NCBI RefSeq assembly: GCF_030378205.1
Contig: NZ_CP127385.1
Location: 7,294,001-7,358,000, forward strand
Direction: 5' to 3'
From: Bradyrhizobium sp. NP1
Lineage (GTDB): Bacteria > Pseudomonadota > Alphaproteobacteria > Rhizobiales > Xanthobacteraceae
Length of the DNA stretch: 64,000 bases
Shown here: positions 7,897 through 15,962 of the stretch, in pieces
How the letters are laid out: every line of letters starts with the position of its first letter
Position numbering within the stretch: position 1 is the first letter of the stretch
Program-made: the position numbers and the translations under genes
The notes under the pieces: model-generated
The model's database searches: none
The model's input: the letters and a program-made list of their open reading frames with translations, nothing else
Told to the model about the DNA's origin: nothing

Positions 7897-9255
7897 CTAG
7901 TCCGGCAACGTCTTGGCCCAGATCCGATCGGCGCGCTCCTGGCACTCGCGCATGATCTCCTCGGCATTGACGGTCTTGACCAGCTTGCCCGCGACGACCT
8001 GCTCGCCGTCGACAAAGACGTCGGTCACGTCGCTGCCGTTGGAATTGTAGACGATGTTGGAGAACAGATCCTTCTCGCGGATCGGGCGATACCAGGGCGG
8101 CGAGAGGTCGAGCAGGATGACGTCGGCCTTCTTGCCGACCTCGAGCGTGCCGATGTCCTTGTCCATGCCAAGCGCCCTGGCGCCGCCGACGGTCGCCAGG
8201 CGCAGTGCGTCGTAGCCGTCCATCATGCCGACGTCGCCGGTCTTGACGCGCGGAAACAGGATGGCCGAGCGCATGAACTTCCAGAGGTCGTTCGAGCACC
8301 AGTCGGTCCCCAGGGAGACGCTGACGTCCTTCTTGTAGACCTTTTCCATCGGCGGGAAGTAGCCGCGCTTCGGCGTGTGGAACGCCGTGTGCGACAGGTT
8401 CGCGCGGGTTTCCGCCATGATGTCGATGTCGGAGTCATTCAGGTAAACGCAATGGAAGCAGACGGTCTGCGGCGTCAGGATGCCGAGATCGCGGCCGAGC
8501 TCCATCGGCCGCTTGCCGTAGCGCTTGGTGACGAATTCGGTCTCGCCGGGAACCTCGGCGATGTGGATGTTGATGCCGACACCGTGCTTCTGCGCGAGAT
8601 CACGCGCCTGCACGATGCCCTTGTCGGACAGATAGCCCGGGCCGCCGGGCGAAATGCGCGTCGTGATCCTGCCGTTGGCCTTGCCGTGCCAGGACTCGAA
8701 CAGGTCCTGCGCGTTGTCCAATCCCTTCTCGACCATGGCCTGATCCCACGGCCGCTCCATGTTCTTCGCCGAGAGCTTGAGCAGGTCGGTCCCGACGATC
8801 CACTCGCTCAGCACCGCGCGCGCGCCGAGATCGCGCACCACGGGCGCGGCGAACCGCTCGTTCATCCAGGTGCTGTTGAAGGTCGTCGTGCCGCTCATGA
8901 CCATTTCGAGCGCATGGGTCATGCAGCCGCAATAATAATCGCCATCCGCGAGCGAGCAGACCACCGGAAAGCCGCGCTTGTAGAGGCCCGCGGTGTCGCC
9001 CGATCCCGCGACGTCCTCGGTGAGGCCCTTCATGTAGGCGCCGACCAGATGGATATGGGTGTTGACGAGGCCCGGCAGGATCGCCTTGCCCTTCGCATTG
9101 ATCACCTTGCCGGGCCGGTGCTTCGCGCGGTCGAAGCCGGAGGCGGGGCCGGCATAGATGATGCGGGAATTCTCGAACGCGATGGCGCCGTCGGCGATGA
9201 TCTGCCGCGAATGCATCGGCAAGAGATAACCGTTTTCAATCAAGGTAACGCTCAA
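7897..9255 (-). CDS. Amidohydrolase/deaminase (TRZ/ATZ-guanine deaminase type)
   Basis: 452-aa metal-dependent hydrolase with a composite beta-sandwich and TIM barrel. Seen: NTHIHL (His67 and His69 ligands), NIHIAE near residue 230, FHCVYL near 269 and LGTDWCSND near 319, which give the full HxH/H/H/D ligand set of subtype III amidohydrolases (one metal). This branch holds guanine deaminase, TrzA/AtzB chlorohydrolases and adenosylhomocysteine deaminases, so deamination or hydrolysis of an N-containing compound is expected. It follows the dehydrogenase gene by 67 bp and precedes NIPSNAP by 14 bp, probably in one operon with the importer upstream. Confidence 0.85.
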   Translation of the reverse strand: MSVTLIENGYLLPMHSRQIIADGAIAFENSRIIYAGPASGFDRAKHRPGKVINAKGKAILPGLVNTHIHLVGAYMKGLTEDVAGSGDTAGLYKRGFPVVCSLADGDYYCGCMTHALEMVMSGTTTFNSTWMNERFAAPVVRDLGARAVLSEWIVGTDLLKLSAKNMERPWDQAMVEKGLDNAQDLFESWHGKANGRITTRISPGGPGYLSDKGIVQARDLAQKHGVGINIHIAEVPGETEFVTKRYGKRPMELGRDLGILTPQTVCFHCVYLNDSDIDIMAETRANLSHTAFHTPKRGYFPPMEKVYKKDVSVSLGTDWCSNDLWKFMRSAILFPRVKTGDVGMMDGYDALRLATVGGARALGMDKDIGTLEVGKKADVILLDLSPPWYRPIREKDLFSNIVYNSNGSDVTDVFVDGEQVVAGKLVKTVNAEEIMRECQERADRIWAKTLPD

Positions 9256-9322
9256 GGCCTTTCCTCCATCATGCAGCGCTTCGCGCCTGGTTCTTGCAAC
9301 GGGTCTTGCTCTATCGGAGAGT

Positions 9323-10285
9323 TCAGTACTGCCTGCCGACGTCGACGCGATTGGTCAGCGGCTGGCCCGCCATGTATGCCTTCACGTTCGCCACGAAATG
9401 CGGCGCCACGTCTTCCGGTATCAGGGGGCCGCAGATGTGTGGCGTCATCACCACGCGCGGATGGGTCCAGAACGGATGCGCGGCGGGCAAGGGCTCCTCG
9501 CCAAACACGTCGAGGCTCGCGCGCGCCAGCCGGCCCTGGTCGAAGGCGGCGAGCAGATCGTCCTCGTCGATGACGCCGCCGCGGCCGACGTTGATGAGAT
9601 GCGCGTTCGGCTTGAACGAGGCAAAGACATCGCGATTGAATTTCCGCCGCGTGCCCGCGGTCATCGGCAGCACCAGGACCACGACATCGCATCCGGCAAC
9701 GAAGTCGCGGAGCTGCCCGTCCCCGACAAAGACCTTGTCGACGAAATCAGCCTTCGCCTCCGAGCGGCGCCAGCCGATGAGCCGGCATTTGTGCGGGCGG
9801 AGCAGCTTCGCGACTTCGGAGCCGATCTCGCCCAGCCCCGCAATGCCGACCGTAAGCTGGGCCAGCTTGCCGGGCTCGAAATATGCCCACGACCGCTTCT
9901 GCTGCAGGTCGCGTGCGTAGTCGAGCCGAAGGTTGTGGTCGAGGATCATGGCCAGCACATATTCGGCCATGCGGGTCGCGATCAGGCGGCCGTCGGTGCG
10001 CGTGAGCACGATGTCGCGGTCGGCGGGCCAGCTGCCGACGATGTCGTCGACGCCTGCACCCATCTTCTGGACCCAGCGGAGCTGCGGCATCTGGCGCAGC
10101 CACGCGGCGGTGAAGCCCCAGCCATAGAGGATGGTGGTGTGGGGAAAATGTCGCTCCGCGCGCTCCGGCGTATCGGCATAGTTGATCTCGACGTCGGGCA
10201 AGGCCTTCGACAGAACCTTCTCGAACTTCGGCAGATCGTGCTGATACTTCGAATAGACGAGGATCGACTGCGATACCGTCACCAC
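9323..10285 (-). CDS. D-2-hydroxyacid dehydrogenase (NAD(P)-dependent)
   Basis: 320-aa oxidoreductase that interconverts 2-hydroxy and 2-oxo acids, of the glyoxylate/hydroxypyruvate reductase GhrA-like type. Seen: GIAGLGEIGSEVAKLL near residue 148 (Rossmann GxGxxG) followed by WRRSE, where the arginines favour NADP; the catalytic set is Arg in NVGRGGVID, Glu in FGEEPLP and His in TPHICG. GTG start at 10285 is preceded by GGAGG. It lies between the substrate-binding protein and the amidohydrolase, so it probably handles a 2-oxo or 2-hydroxy acid released from the imported substrate. Confidence 0.87.
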   Translation of the reverse strand: MVTVSQSILVYSKYQHDLPKFEKVLSKALPDVEINYADTPERAERHFPHTTILYGWGFTAAWLRQMPQLRWVQKMGAGVDDIVGSWPADRDIVLTRTDGRLIATRMAEYVLAMILDHNLRLDYARDLQQKRSWAYFEPGKLAQLTVGIAGLGEIGSEVAKLLRPHKCRLIGWRRSEAKADFVDKVFVGDGQLRDFVAGCDVVVLVLPMTAGTRRKFNRDVFASFKPNAHLINVGRGGVIDEDDLLAAFDQGRLARASLDVFGEEPLPAAHPFWTHPRVVMTPHICGPLIPEDVAPHFVANVKAYMAGQPLTNRVDVGRQY

Positions 10286-10329
10286 ACGTCCTCCACTATG
10301 TTGTCACGCGAGGGCCCGGGCGGCCCCCT

Positions 10330-11421
10330 TCAAGACCACAGCACATAGGACTTGACGCCCTTCTCGACGCCGGCCCACTCGTCGTCGGTGAGCCGCACCG
10401 AGCCGAGATATTTGTTGGTGTAGACTTTCTCCGGATTGATGTCGTTTTTCAGCTCGAGATAGGTCTTGGCGACCTCGACGCTCGACTTCACCTCCTCGGG
10501 GACGAACCAGCCGAGACCATTCTTCTTCGGCCCGGGATGCAAGCCGAGCGCGGTGTTGATGGCGATCTGATGCTTGAGCGTCTCGCGGCTGCGTTCGGAG
10601 CCCTGGAATTCCTTCACCGCCTTGATGTGGAGGTCGAGCGTCTCCTCGGGCTTGAGATAGGTGAACTTGAGCCCTTCCATCGCCCCTTCGACGATCGCCT
10701 TGGTGACCTCGGGGAACGTTTCGATCTGCGGACGCAGCGCGAGCAGGCCGGTGTCGTAAATCCGCACGCCGTAGCTGTGGTACAGCATGATGTCGATCTC
10801 GCCCCCGCCGGTCCACAAGGGTGCGGCGTCCGTGCTGTAATAGCCGGTGAGCGCATCGACCCGGCCGTCGAGCAGCGATTGCGCCCTGACATTGCCGTCG
10901 AGGAAGCGGAACGTGACCTTGGAGCGGTCGACGCCCGCGGCCTTCGCAAACGCCGGAAACAGATGATAGTCGCCGGTCGTCGGCGTTGCGCCGATCGTCT
11001 TGCCCTCGAGATCCTTCGGGCTCTTGATGCCGCTCTTCTTCAGCGTGAACACCGCGAGCGGCGAGATCTGCATATGCAGGCCGAGACCGACCAGGTCCAT
11101 GCCCTGCGCCACGGTCTGCAGCATCACCGAGAAGCTGGCGTCGCCGTAGTTGAACTGGCCGAGACCGACCTTCTTGCTGGCGTCCGCCGATCCGTAGCCG
11201 CGCGCCACCTCGACATCGAGGCCGCGCGACTTCCAGTAGCCGAGATCGCGCGCCACGATGAACGCGGCATAGGACCCGATCGGCAGCCAGGGCAGCGTGA
11301 GCTGCACCTTGGTCGGCTGGTTCTGGCCGTAGGAAACGACGCTGAAGGACGGCAGCGCCGCTGCCGCCGCGACACCCGCCAGCGCCTTGTTAAATGCCCG
11401 TCGATTAAGAAGATCAGCCAT
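10330..11421 (-). CDS. ABC transporter substrate-binding protein (NMT1/SsuA-like)
   Basis: 363-aa periplasmic binding protein. Seen: N-terminal LLNRRAFNKALAGVAAAAALPSFSVVSYGQ, which contains a paired-Arg signal and hydrophobic segment, so a Tat or Sec leader; then the NMT1/TauA-type core with LPWLPIGSYAAFIVARDLGYW, GKTIGATPTTGDY and the DALTGYYSTDAAPLW hinge. The ATG at 11421 follows a GGGGGAG site; a longer frame upstream belongs to the permease gene in another phase. Together with the permease (35 bp upstream) and ATPase it forms a nitrate/sulfonate/taurine/pyrimidine-class importer; the real ligand is unknown. Confidence 0.88.
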   Translation of the reverse strand: MADLLNRRAFNKALAGVAAAAALPSFSVVSYGQNQPTKVQLTLPWLPIGSYAAFIVARDLGYWKSRGLDVEVARGYGSADASKKVGLGQFNYGDASFSVMLQTVAQGMDLVGLGLHMQISPLAVFTLKKSGIKSPKDLEGKTIGATPTTGDYHLFPAFAKAAGVDRSKVTFRFLDGNVRAQSLLDGRVDALTGYYSTDAAPLWTGGGEIDIMLYHSYGVRIYDTGLLALRPQIETFPEVTKAIVEGAMEGLKFTYLKPEETLDLHIKAVKEFQGSERSRETLKHQIAINTALGLHPGPKKNGLGWFVPEEVKSSVEVAKTYLELKNDINPEKVYTNKYLGSVRLTDDEWAGVEKGVKSYVLWS

Positions 11422-11456
11422 GGTTCCGTACTCCCCCTCCAGATGATCGAAACAGC

Positions 11457-12257
11457 CTATCTCTCCCAGTAGACGATCGCCTTGCCGAGCAATTCGATCG
11501 CAAAGTAAAGCGCGAGCCCGATCACGCTGAGCGTGACGATCGCGGACAACATCATGACGGTGTTCAAAAGGCCGGTGGCGAAGACGATCAGATAGCCCAG
11601 GCCCTGGTCGGAGGTGACGAACTCGGCGACGATGATGCCGATCACGGCAAGCGACATCGCGACCTTCATGCCATCGACCACATAGGGCAGCGCGGTGGGG
11701 ACGCGCAGCGACCAGAAAATCTGCCGCGGCGTCGCCCCGAAGGCGCGCGCCATCCTCAGCAGCGCCGGATCGACGCTGGTCAGGCCGGAGGCCGGGCTCA
11801 CGACCATCGGGAAGAACGCGACGAAGAACACCAGCGAGACGCGGGAGACCGCGCCGGCGCCGAACCACAGCGTGAACAGCGGCGCGACCGAAATTTTCGG
11901 AATCAGGGCGATGCCGACCACCAGCGGATAGAAGCCGCGCTTGATCGTCACCGACTGCGTGAGCAGCACCGCGATCAGGATGCCGCCGACGACCGCGAAC
12001 GCGAAGCCGAGCAGGCACTGGTAAAGCGTGGGCCAGGCGTTCTCCAGGAGCTGCACCCGCTGCTGCCACATGTACACGGCGACATCGGACGGCGCCGGCA
12101 GGATGATCGGCAGGACGCCGGAGACGCGGACATAGACCTCCCAGGCCACCAGCAGCGCGGCAAACACCGTTGCCGGCCACAGCGGCGAGGCGACAAAGCC
12201 GCGCCACAGTGCGGAACCAGCGGGCGCATCGAGCGCGGGATTCTTCAAGCCATCCAT
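11457..12257 (-). CDS. ABC transporter permease (SsuC/TauC family)
   Basis: 266-aa inner-membrane permease with about six hydrophobic segments. Seen: N-terminal segment near residues 25-45, ILPAPSDVAVYMW (typical of SsuC/TauC), and the cytoplasmic EAA-type loop LLRMARAFGATPRQIFWSLRVP that contacts the ATPase. ATG 12257 with an upstream GGA is preferred; an in-frame TTG at 12275 would make a longer overlap with the ATPase gene. The gene overlaps or abuts the ATPase end (stop at 12262), so translation is probably coupled. Confidence 0.87.
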   Translation of the reverse strand: MDGLKNPALDAPAGSALWRGFVASPLWPATVFAALLVAWEVYVRVSGVLPIILPAPSDVAVYMWQQRVQLLENAWPTLYQCLLGFAFAVVGGILIAVLLTQSVTIKRGFYPLVVGIALIPKISVAPLFTLWFGAGAVSRVSLVFFVAFFPMVVSPASGLTSVDPALLRMARAFGATPRQIFWSLRVPTALPYVVDGMKVAMSLAVIGIIVAEFVTSDQGLGYLIVFATGLLNTVMMLSAIVTLSVIGLALYFAIELLGKAIVYWER

Positions 12258-12261
12258 CGGT

Positions 12262-13047
12262 TCATCCGGCCGCAAAGGCTTGTGCTGGCACCCTGCCCCG
12301 CGAAATCGATTCGCGGATCTGGTGGATCAGCTCGTTGAAATGCGGGTGGGTTTCGATCGCGAAGGTCCGGGGACGCTCCAGATCGATCGCGAACTCCTCG
12401 ACGATCCGCCCCGGCGCCAGCCCCATCACGACCACCCGATCGGAGAGGAACACCGCCTCGCGGATGCTGTGGGTCACGAACAGCACGGTCTTGCCGTGCT
12501 TGCTCCAGATGCTCTGCAGCTCGACGCTGATCTCCTCGCGCGTGAGCGCATCGAGCGCGCTGAACGGCTCGTCCATCAGCAGGATGTCGGGGTCGCTGAT
12601 CAGGGCGCGGCAGATCGCGACCCGTTGCCGCATGCCGCCGGAAAGCTGCGCCGGATAGTGGTCGGCGAATTTGCGCAAGCCCGTCAGATCGAGCAATTCC
12701 ATCGCCCGCTCGCGGAACGGCTTTTCCCGCAGCTTCCGCAATTCGATCGGGTAGAGGATGTTGGAGACGACGGTGCGCCACGGCATCAGGCTCGCATCCT
12801 GGAATACCGTGCCGATTTTCATGCTGGGGGCAGCGACCGCCTGGCCCTCGACACGGACCTCGCCCGCGGTCGGCGCCTGCAGGCCCAGCACCATGCTGAG
12901 CAGCGTGCTTTTGCCGCAGCCGCTCGGACCGCACAGCGAGACGAAGCTGCCGCGTTCGATCGCTAGATTGACGCCCGACAGCGCCAGCATCGAGCCGCCG
13001 CCCGAGGCGAAGCGCTTTTCGACATTGACGAGTTCGATCTGAGGCAC
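12262..13047 (-). CDS. ABC transporter ATP-binding protein (SsuB/TauB family)
   Basis: 261-aa ATPase. Seen: Walker A GPSGCGKST near residue 40, Q-loop VFQDASLMPW, signature LSGGMRQR near 137, Walker B ILLMDEP and the H-loop THSIREA. GTG 13047 is the best start; TTG 13056 is the only longer option. First gene of the importer unit; a GTCGAC-centred palindrome lies about 60 bp upstream at 13105, overlapping a weak promoter-like stretch. The expected role is to energise uptake through the adjacent permease. Confidence 0.9.
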   Translation of the reverse strand: MPQIELVNVEKRFASGGGSMLALSGVNLAIERGSFVSLCGPSGCGKSTLLSMVLGLQAPTAGEVRVEGQAVAAPSMKIGTVFQDASLMPWRTVVSNILYPIELRKLREKPFRERAMELLDLTGLRKFADHYPAQLSGGMRQRVAICRALISDPDILLMDEPFSALDALTREEISVELQSIWSKHGKTVLFVTHSIREAVFLSDRVVVMGLAPGRIVEEFAIDLERPRTFAIETHPHFNELIHQIRESISRGRVPAQAFAAG

Positions 13048-13104
13048 GCCGCACAAATCCCGTGGCTAAGACAACCGCCGCTTATTCATAGAACAAAATG
13101 GGCG

Positions 13105-13116
13105 ATTGTCGACAAT
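13105..13116. promoter_or_regulatory. Palindromic operator ATTGTCGACAAT (importer unit)
   Basis: A perfect 12-bp palindrome, identical to the one at 15717. On the minus strand it precedes a TATGAA-like -10 element and the ATPase start. TTGT(N)ACAA-type palindromes are usual operators for FCD-class GntR regulators, and such a regulator is encoded at 15963. Assignment to that protein is inference. Confidence 0.6.
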
Positions 13117-13171
13117 AATAATTGGGCTGAATTGCCCGACTTTTGGTCTACGGGCCGCGCCTGCACGACCG

Positions 13172-13183
13172 AATGTCGACATT
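13172..13183. promoter_or_regulatory. Variant palindrome AATGTCGACATT
   Basis: A second perfect 12-bp palindrome with the same GTCGAC core, 67 bp centre-to-centre from the one at 13105 and in the same intergenic gap. It could be an auxiliary operator that supports looping with the first site. A chance SalI-type core with symmetric flanks cannot be excluded. Confidence 0.4.
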
Positions 13184-13263
13184 ATCGGCGCAACCAAACC
13201 GGCACTTCCCGACGACCCATCGGCCAGCGGTTGTCCGCGCCGATCGCGAAGCACCGACGCGTC

Positions 13264-14607
13264 TCACGTTTTCGCAAGCACTGCCTTCGTCTCCTCCAAC
13301 AGCCGCGCCGCGTGGCTTTCGGAAAACACCAGCGGCGGTCTGATCTTGAGGACGTTGGCGTGGAAGCCGGTGGCGGAAATGAGCACACGCCGCTCGCGCA
13401 GGCCGTTGACAATGGCGGATGCGAGCACCGCGTCCGGGGTCTTCGACTTGCGGTCGCTGACCATCTCGACGCCGATATAAAGGCCGGCGCCACGCACGTC
13501 ACCGATGCGCTCATGGCGCTTGGCGAGCTCGGAGAAGCCGTCGCGGATCACCTTGCCGACGCGCTTCGCGTTTTCCTGCAGTCCCTCGTCGCGGATGACG
13601 TCGAGTGTCGCCTGCGCCGCGGCCATCGCGACGGTGTTGCCGCCGAACGTGTTGAAGTAGCGCGTGTCGTGGCCGAACTTCGCAATGACGGCGGGCGCCA
13701 CCGCGATGCCGGCGACCGGAAAGCCGTTCCCCATCGGCTTTCCCATGGTGACGATATCGGGAACGACGCCATGGCGCTGATAGCCCCAGAAGCGATCGCC
13801 GGAACGCCCAAAGCCGGACTGCACCTCGTCGGCGACGAAAATGCCGCCCGCTTTGCGCACCGCTTCGGCGACCGGCGCCAGGAAATCGGTCGGATCGGCA
13901 AAGATTCCATCAGACGAGAACAGCGAGTCCGCGATGAAGGCGGCGACGCCTTCGCCGTGCCGCTCGAGGTCGTCGATCTCGGCCTGGACGTTCTCGACGA
14001 AGGCGCGCGCCAGCGCCGCCTTGTCGACGCGGTAGGAATCCGGCGCCGGAACCTGCCGCACCCATTGGCCGAGCGGCGAATTGCGCCCCAGCGAGGGCGA
14101 GAAGCCGGCGGTCAGCTCGGAGTTGCCGTGATAGGCTTCCGACGTGATGATGATGCCCTTGTTGCCGGTGTGATGTTTGGCAATGCGCATCGCGAGGTCG
14201 TTGGCTTCCGACCCCGTGCAGGTGAACATCGCATGCCCGACATCGCCCTTGAACGTGCCCAGCAGGTCTTCCGCATAGTTGAGGATGCCTTCCTGCAGGT
14301 AGCGCGTATGGGTACAGAGCGTCGCAAGCTGCCTGGAAACGGCCTCGACGACGCGCGGGTGACAGTGTCCGACCGACACCACGTTGTTGTAGGCATCGAG
14401 ATATTCGTTGCCCGCGCGATCGTAGAGATGCACGCCCTTGGCGTTCGATACCTCGACCGGGTTCTTGTAGAACAGCCGGTAAGCGGGTCCGAGCAGGCGG
14501 TTGCGCCGGTCGATCAGGCCGCGCTCGGTCTCGCCCAGGCTCGCGAGCGTCGAGGGGTCGAATGCATTGACCATCTTGCCGCGGGATTTGGTGCCTTGGT
14601 CAGTCAT
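13264..14607 (-). CDS. AGXT2L-type class III PLP enzyme (probable amino-alcohol phosphate phospho-lyase)
   Basis: 447-aa fold-type I PLP enzyme annotated generically as aminotransferase class III. Seen: GSEANDLAMRIA (PLP phosphate binding), FVADEVQSGFGR (Asp260), and the PLP lysine in VTMGKPMGNG (Lys290). The segments TMGKPMGNG, RYFNTFGGN and IGDVRGAGLYIGVEMV strongly resemble the vertebrate AGXT2L1/AGXT2L2 proteins, which are phospho-lyases for phosphoethanolamine and 5-phosphohydroxylysine rather than transaminases. The adjacent gene upstream encodes a hydroxylysine-kinase-like phosphotransferase, 9 bp away, which supports a kinase plus phospho-lyase pathway. Substrate is inferred only. Confidence 0.85.
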   Translation of the reverse strand: MTDQGTKSRGKMVNAFDPSTLASLGETERGLIDRRNRLLGPAYRLFYKNPVEVSNAKGVHLYDRAGNEYLDAYNNVVSVGHCHPRVVEAVSRQLATLCTHTRYLQEGILNYAEDLLGTFKGDVGHAMFTCTGSEANDLAMRIAKHHTGNKGIIITSEAYHGNSELTAGFSPSLGRNSPLGQWVRQVPAPDSYRVDKAALARAFVENVQAEIDDLERHGEGVAAFIADSLFSSDGIFADPTDFLAPVAEAVRKAGGIFVADEVQSGFGRSGDRFWGYQRHGVVPDIVTMGKPMGNGFPVAGIAVAPAVIAKFGHDTRYFNTFGGNTVAMAAAQATLDVIRDEGLQENAKRVGKVIRDGFSELAKRHERIGDVRGAGLYIGVEMVSDRKSKTPDAVLASAIVNGLRERRVLISATGFHANVLKIRPPLVFSESHAARLLEETKAVLAKT

Positions 14608-14616
14608 CTTCTGTCC

Positions 14617-15678
14617 TTATCGGCGTGCGGTGAGCAGAAAGTCGTCCGAGATATCGGCCATCGGGCGCGCCATGAACCACGCCAGCTGGTGCCAGCCCTG
14701 GTCGGTATTGCGCAGGATGTAGCGCGCATTGTCCGGGAAAAGGCGGCCGCGCCAGGTCGTGAGCAGCGCACGCGCCACGGCTCGCCCCATGACGAGGTGC
14801 GGAAGCAGGCGAAGCTCCTCATCCGTGAGATCGGCGACCCGCAGATAGCCACGCAGCAGATCGTAAGCCTGCGCGAACAGCGCTTCAGTCGGCTGCGACG
14901 GCAGCTGGTTGAGCAGCGCGGTCGAAACGTCGATCACGACAGCAGTGCGCACCGCGTCGCCAAAATCGATGATCCCGGTCACGAAATGCGCCGCCGTCTT
15001 GTCGACGACGATATTCGACTTGCTGAAGTCGTTGTGCAGCACCTGCGTGCGGCACTGCGCGAGCCGGTCGGCGATCGAGGCGAAGCGCTCCAGCCCGGAC
15101 TCGAGCAGACGCCGCCTCGATGGATCCGCGATCTCGCCGAGCAAGGGCGAAAGCTTCAAGAGGTGCTTGACGTCCCAGGCGATCTCGCGGCTATCGGCCG
15201 GGTGCGCGTAGCCGGCCATGGCCAGCCGCAGCCGGGCCAGCACGTCGCCGATTTTTTCGCGCTCTTGCGGGTTCGAACCGACCTCGCTCAGCGGCACGCC
15301 TTCGAGATAGGTGAGAAGATGCACCTCGCGCTTCTGCCCGGCGGCGTCGGTATAGGCGAATTGCGGCCGGCCGGCGCGGTTCGGAACGACTCGCGGCACC
15401 GGCAAGGCCGGGTTCGCCGCCGTGATATGGCGAAGCAGGTCGATCTGGAATGCGATCTCGCCCGGATCTTCCGCCGGATTGGCGATCTTCAGGATGTAGT
15501 TGCGGCCGTCCCGCGAGGTCAGCCGGAACGTATCATCCTTCTCCGTTTCAAGCCGCTGCACCCTGCCTTCGATGTCGAAATGGGTTTTCGCAAGCGTCAG
15601 CGCCTCCTGGCTCGCCATGCGCGCCGACGAGGCCGACAAGGATCCATGGGTGACGAAGGAATTGGCGGTCTCGTTCAT
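14617..15678 (-). CDS. Phosphotransferase, hydroxylysine kinase-like (APH family)
   Basis: 353-aa kinase of the aminoglycoside phosphotransferase/choline kinase fold. Seen: nucleotide-lobe strand RNYILKIANP with the conserved Lys, catalytic loop HNDFSKSN (Asp217), and metal-binding IIDFGD (Asp238). The family relative HYKK phosphorylates 5-hydroxylysine, and its product is the substrate of AGXT2L2; here the two genes are neighbours in that order. ATG 15678 lies about 30 bp downstream of a TTGCAG-17-CATACA promoter with an ATTGTCGACAAT operator in the spacer. An alternative substrate is another amino alcohol such as ethanolamine. Confidence 0.83.
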   Translation of the reverse strand: MNETANSFVTHGSLSASSARMASQEALTLAKTHFDIEGRVQRLETEKDDTFRLTSRDGRNYILKIANPAEDPGEIAFQIDLLRHITAANPALPVPRVVPNRAGRPQFAYTDAAGQKREVHLLTYLEGVPLSEVGSNPQEREKIGDVLARLRLAMAGYAHPADSREIAWDVKHLLKLSPLLGEIADPSRRRLLESGLERFASIADRLAQCRTQVLHNDFSKSNIVVDKTAAHFVTGIIDFGDAVRTAVVIDVSTALLNQLPSQPTEALFAQAYDLLRGYLRVADLTDEELRLLPHLVMGRAVARALLTTWRGRLFPDNARYILRNTDQGWHQLAWFMARPMADISDDFLLTARR

Positions 15679-15706
15679 CAAAACTGTCCGTCCACTGGCG
15701 TCACGC

Positions 15707-15735
15707 TGTATGGACGATTGTCGACAATTCTGCAA
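15707..15735 (-). promoter_or_regulatory. Sigma70-type promoter for the kinase/phospho-lyase unit
   Basis: Read on the minus strand: TTGCAG (15735-15730), a 17-bp spacer, CATACA (15712-15707). The spacer contains the ATTGTCGACAAT palindrome, so a bound repressor would block RNA polymerase. Boxes were matched by eye. Confidence 0.5.
15717..15728. promoter_or_regulatory. Palindromic operator ATTGTCGACAAT (kinase unit)
   Basis: A perfect 12-bp palindrome, identical to 13105-13116, placed 39 bp upstream of the kinase start and inside the promoter spacer. The GntR regulator gene starts 234 bp to the right on the opposite strand. A looser TGGT-N5-ACCA dyad at 15856-15868 lies nearer to the regulator gene and may serve autoregulation. 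Confidence 0.6.
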
Positions 15736-15962
15736 GATGCTATCAGTGGCAAACGAACCCGAGCCGCCCGCGCACCCCAGGCGTGAAAACCCGTGGATAT
15801 TGTCGCGGCGGGGCTGTTTGGCGATGGACTGGCCGGCGCCGCGCCCGAAGCCTCGTGGTAGTCGACCATCTACGGACGGCTTTTGCGGCCCGGCTTGGGC
15901 GACGGGCTTGGGCGACAGACTTGGGCGAAAACGGCAGGCGTTGCGGAGAGCAGGAGACGGAG

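Noticed and set aside
10330..12207. 625-aa version of the binding protein
   Set aside because: The first 260 residues are the permease gene read in the wrong frame; the signal peptide begins at 11421.
13264..14607. Generic beta-alanine/4-aminobutyrate transaminase
   Set aside because: Core motifs match AGXT2L-type phospho-lyases better and the neighbour is a kinase of the matching type.
13132..15786. 884-codon plus-strand open frame
   Set aside because: Antisense shadow of the phospho-lyase and kinase genes, which have clear family motifs; no domain visible.
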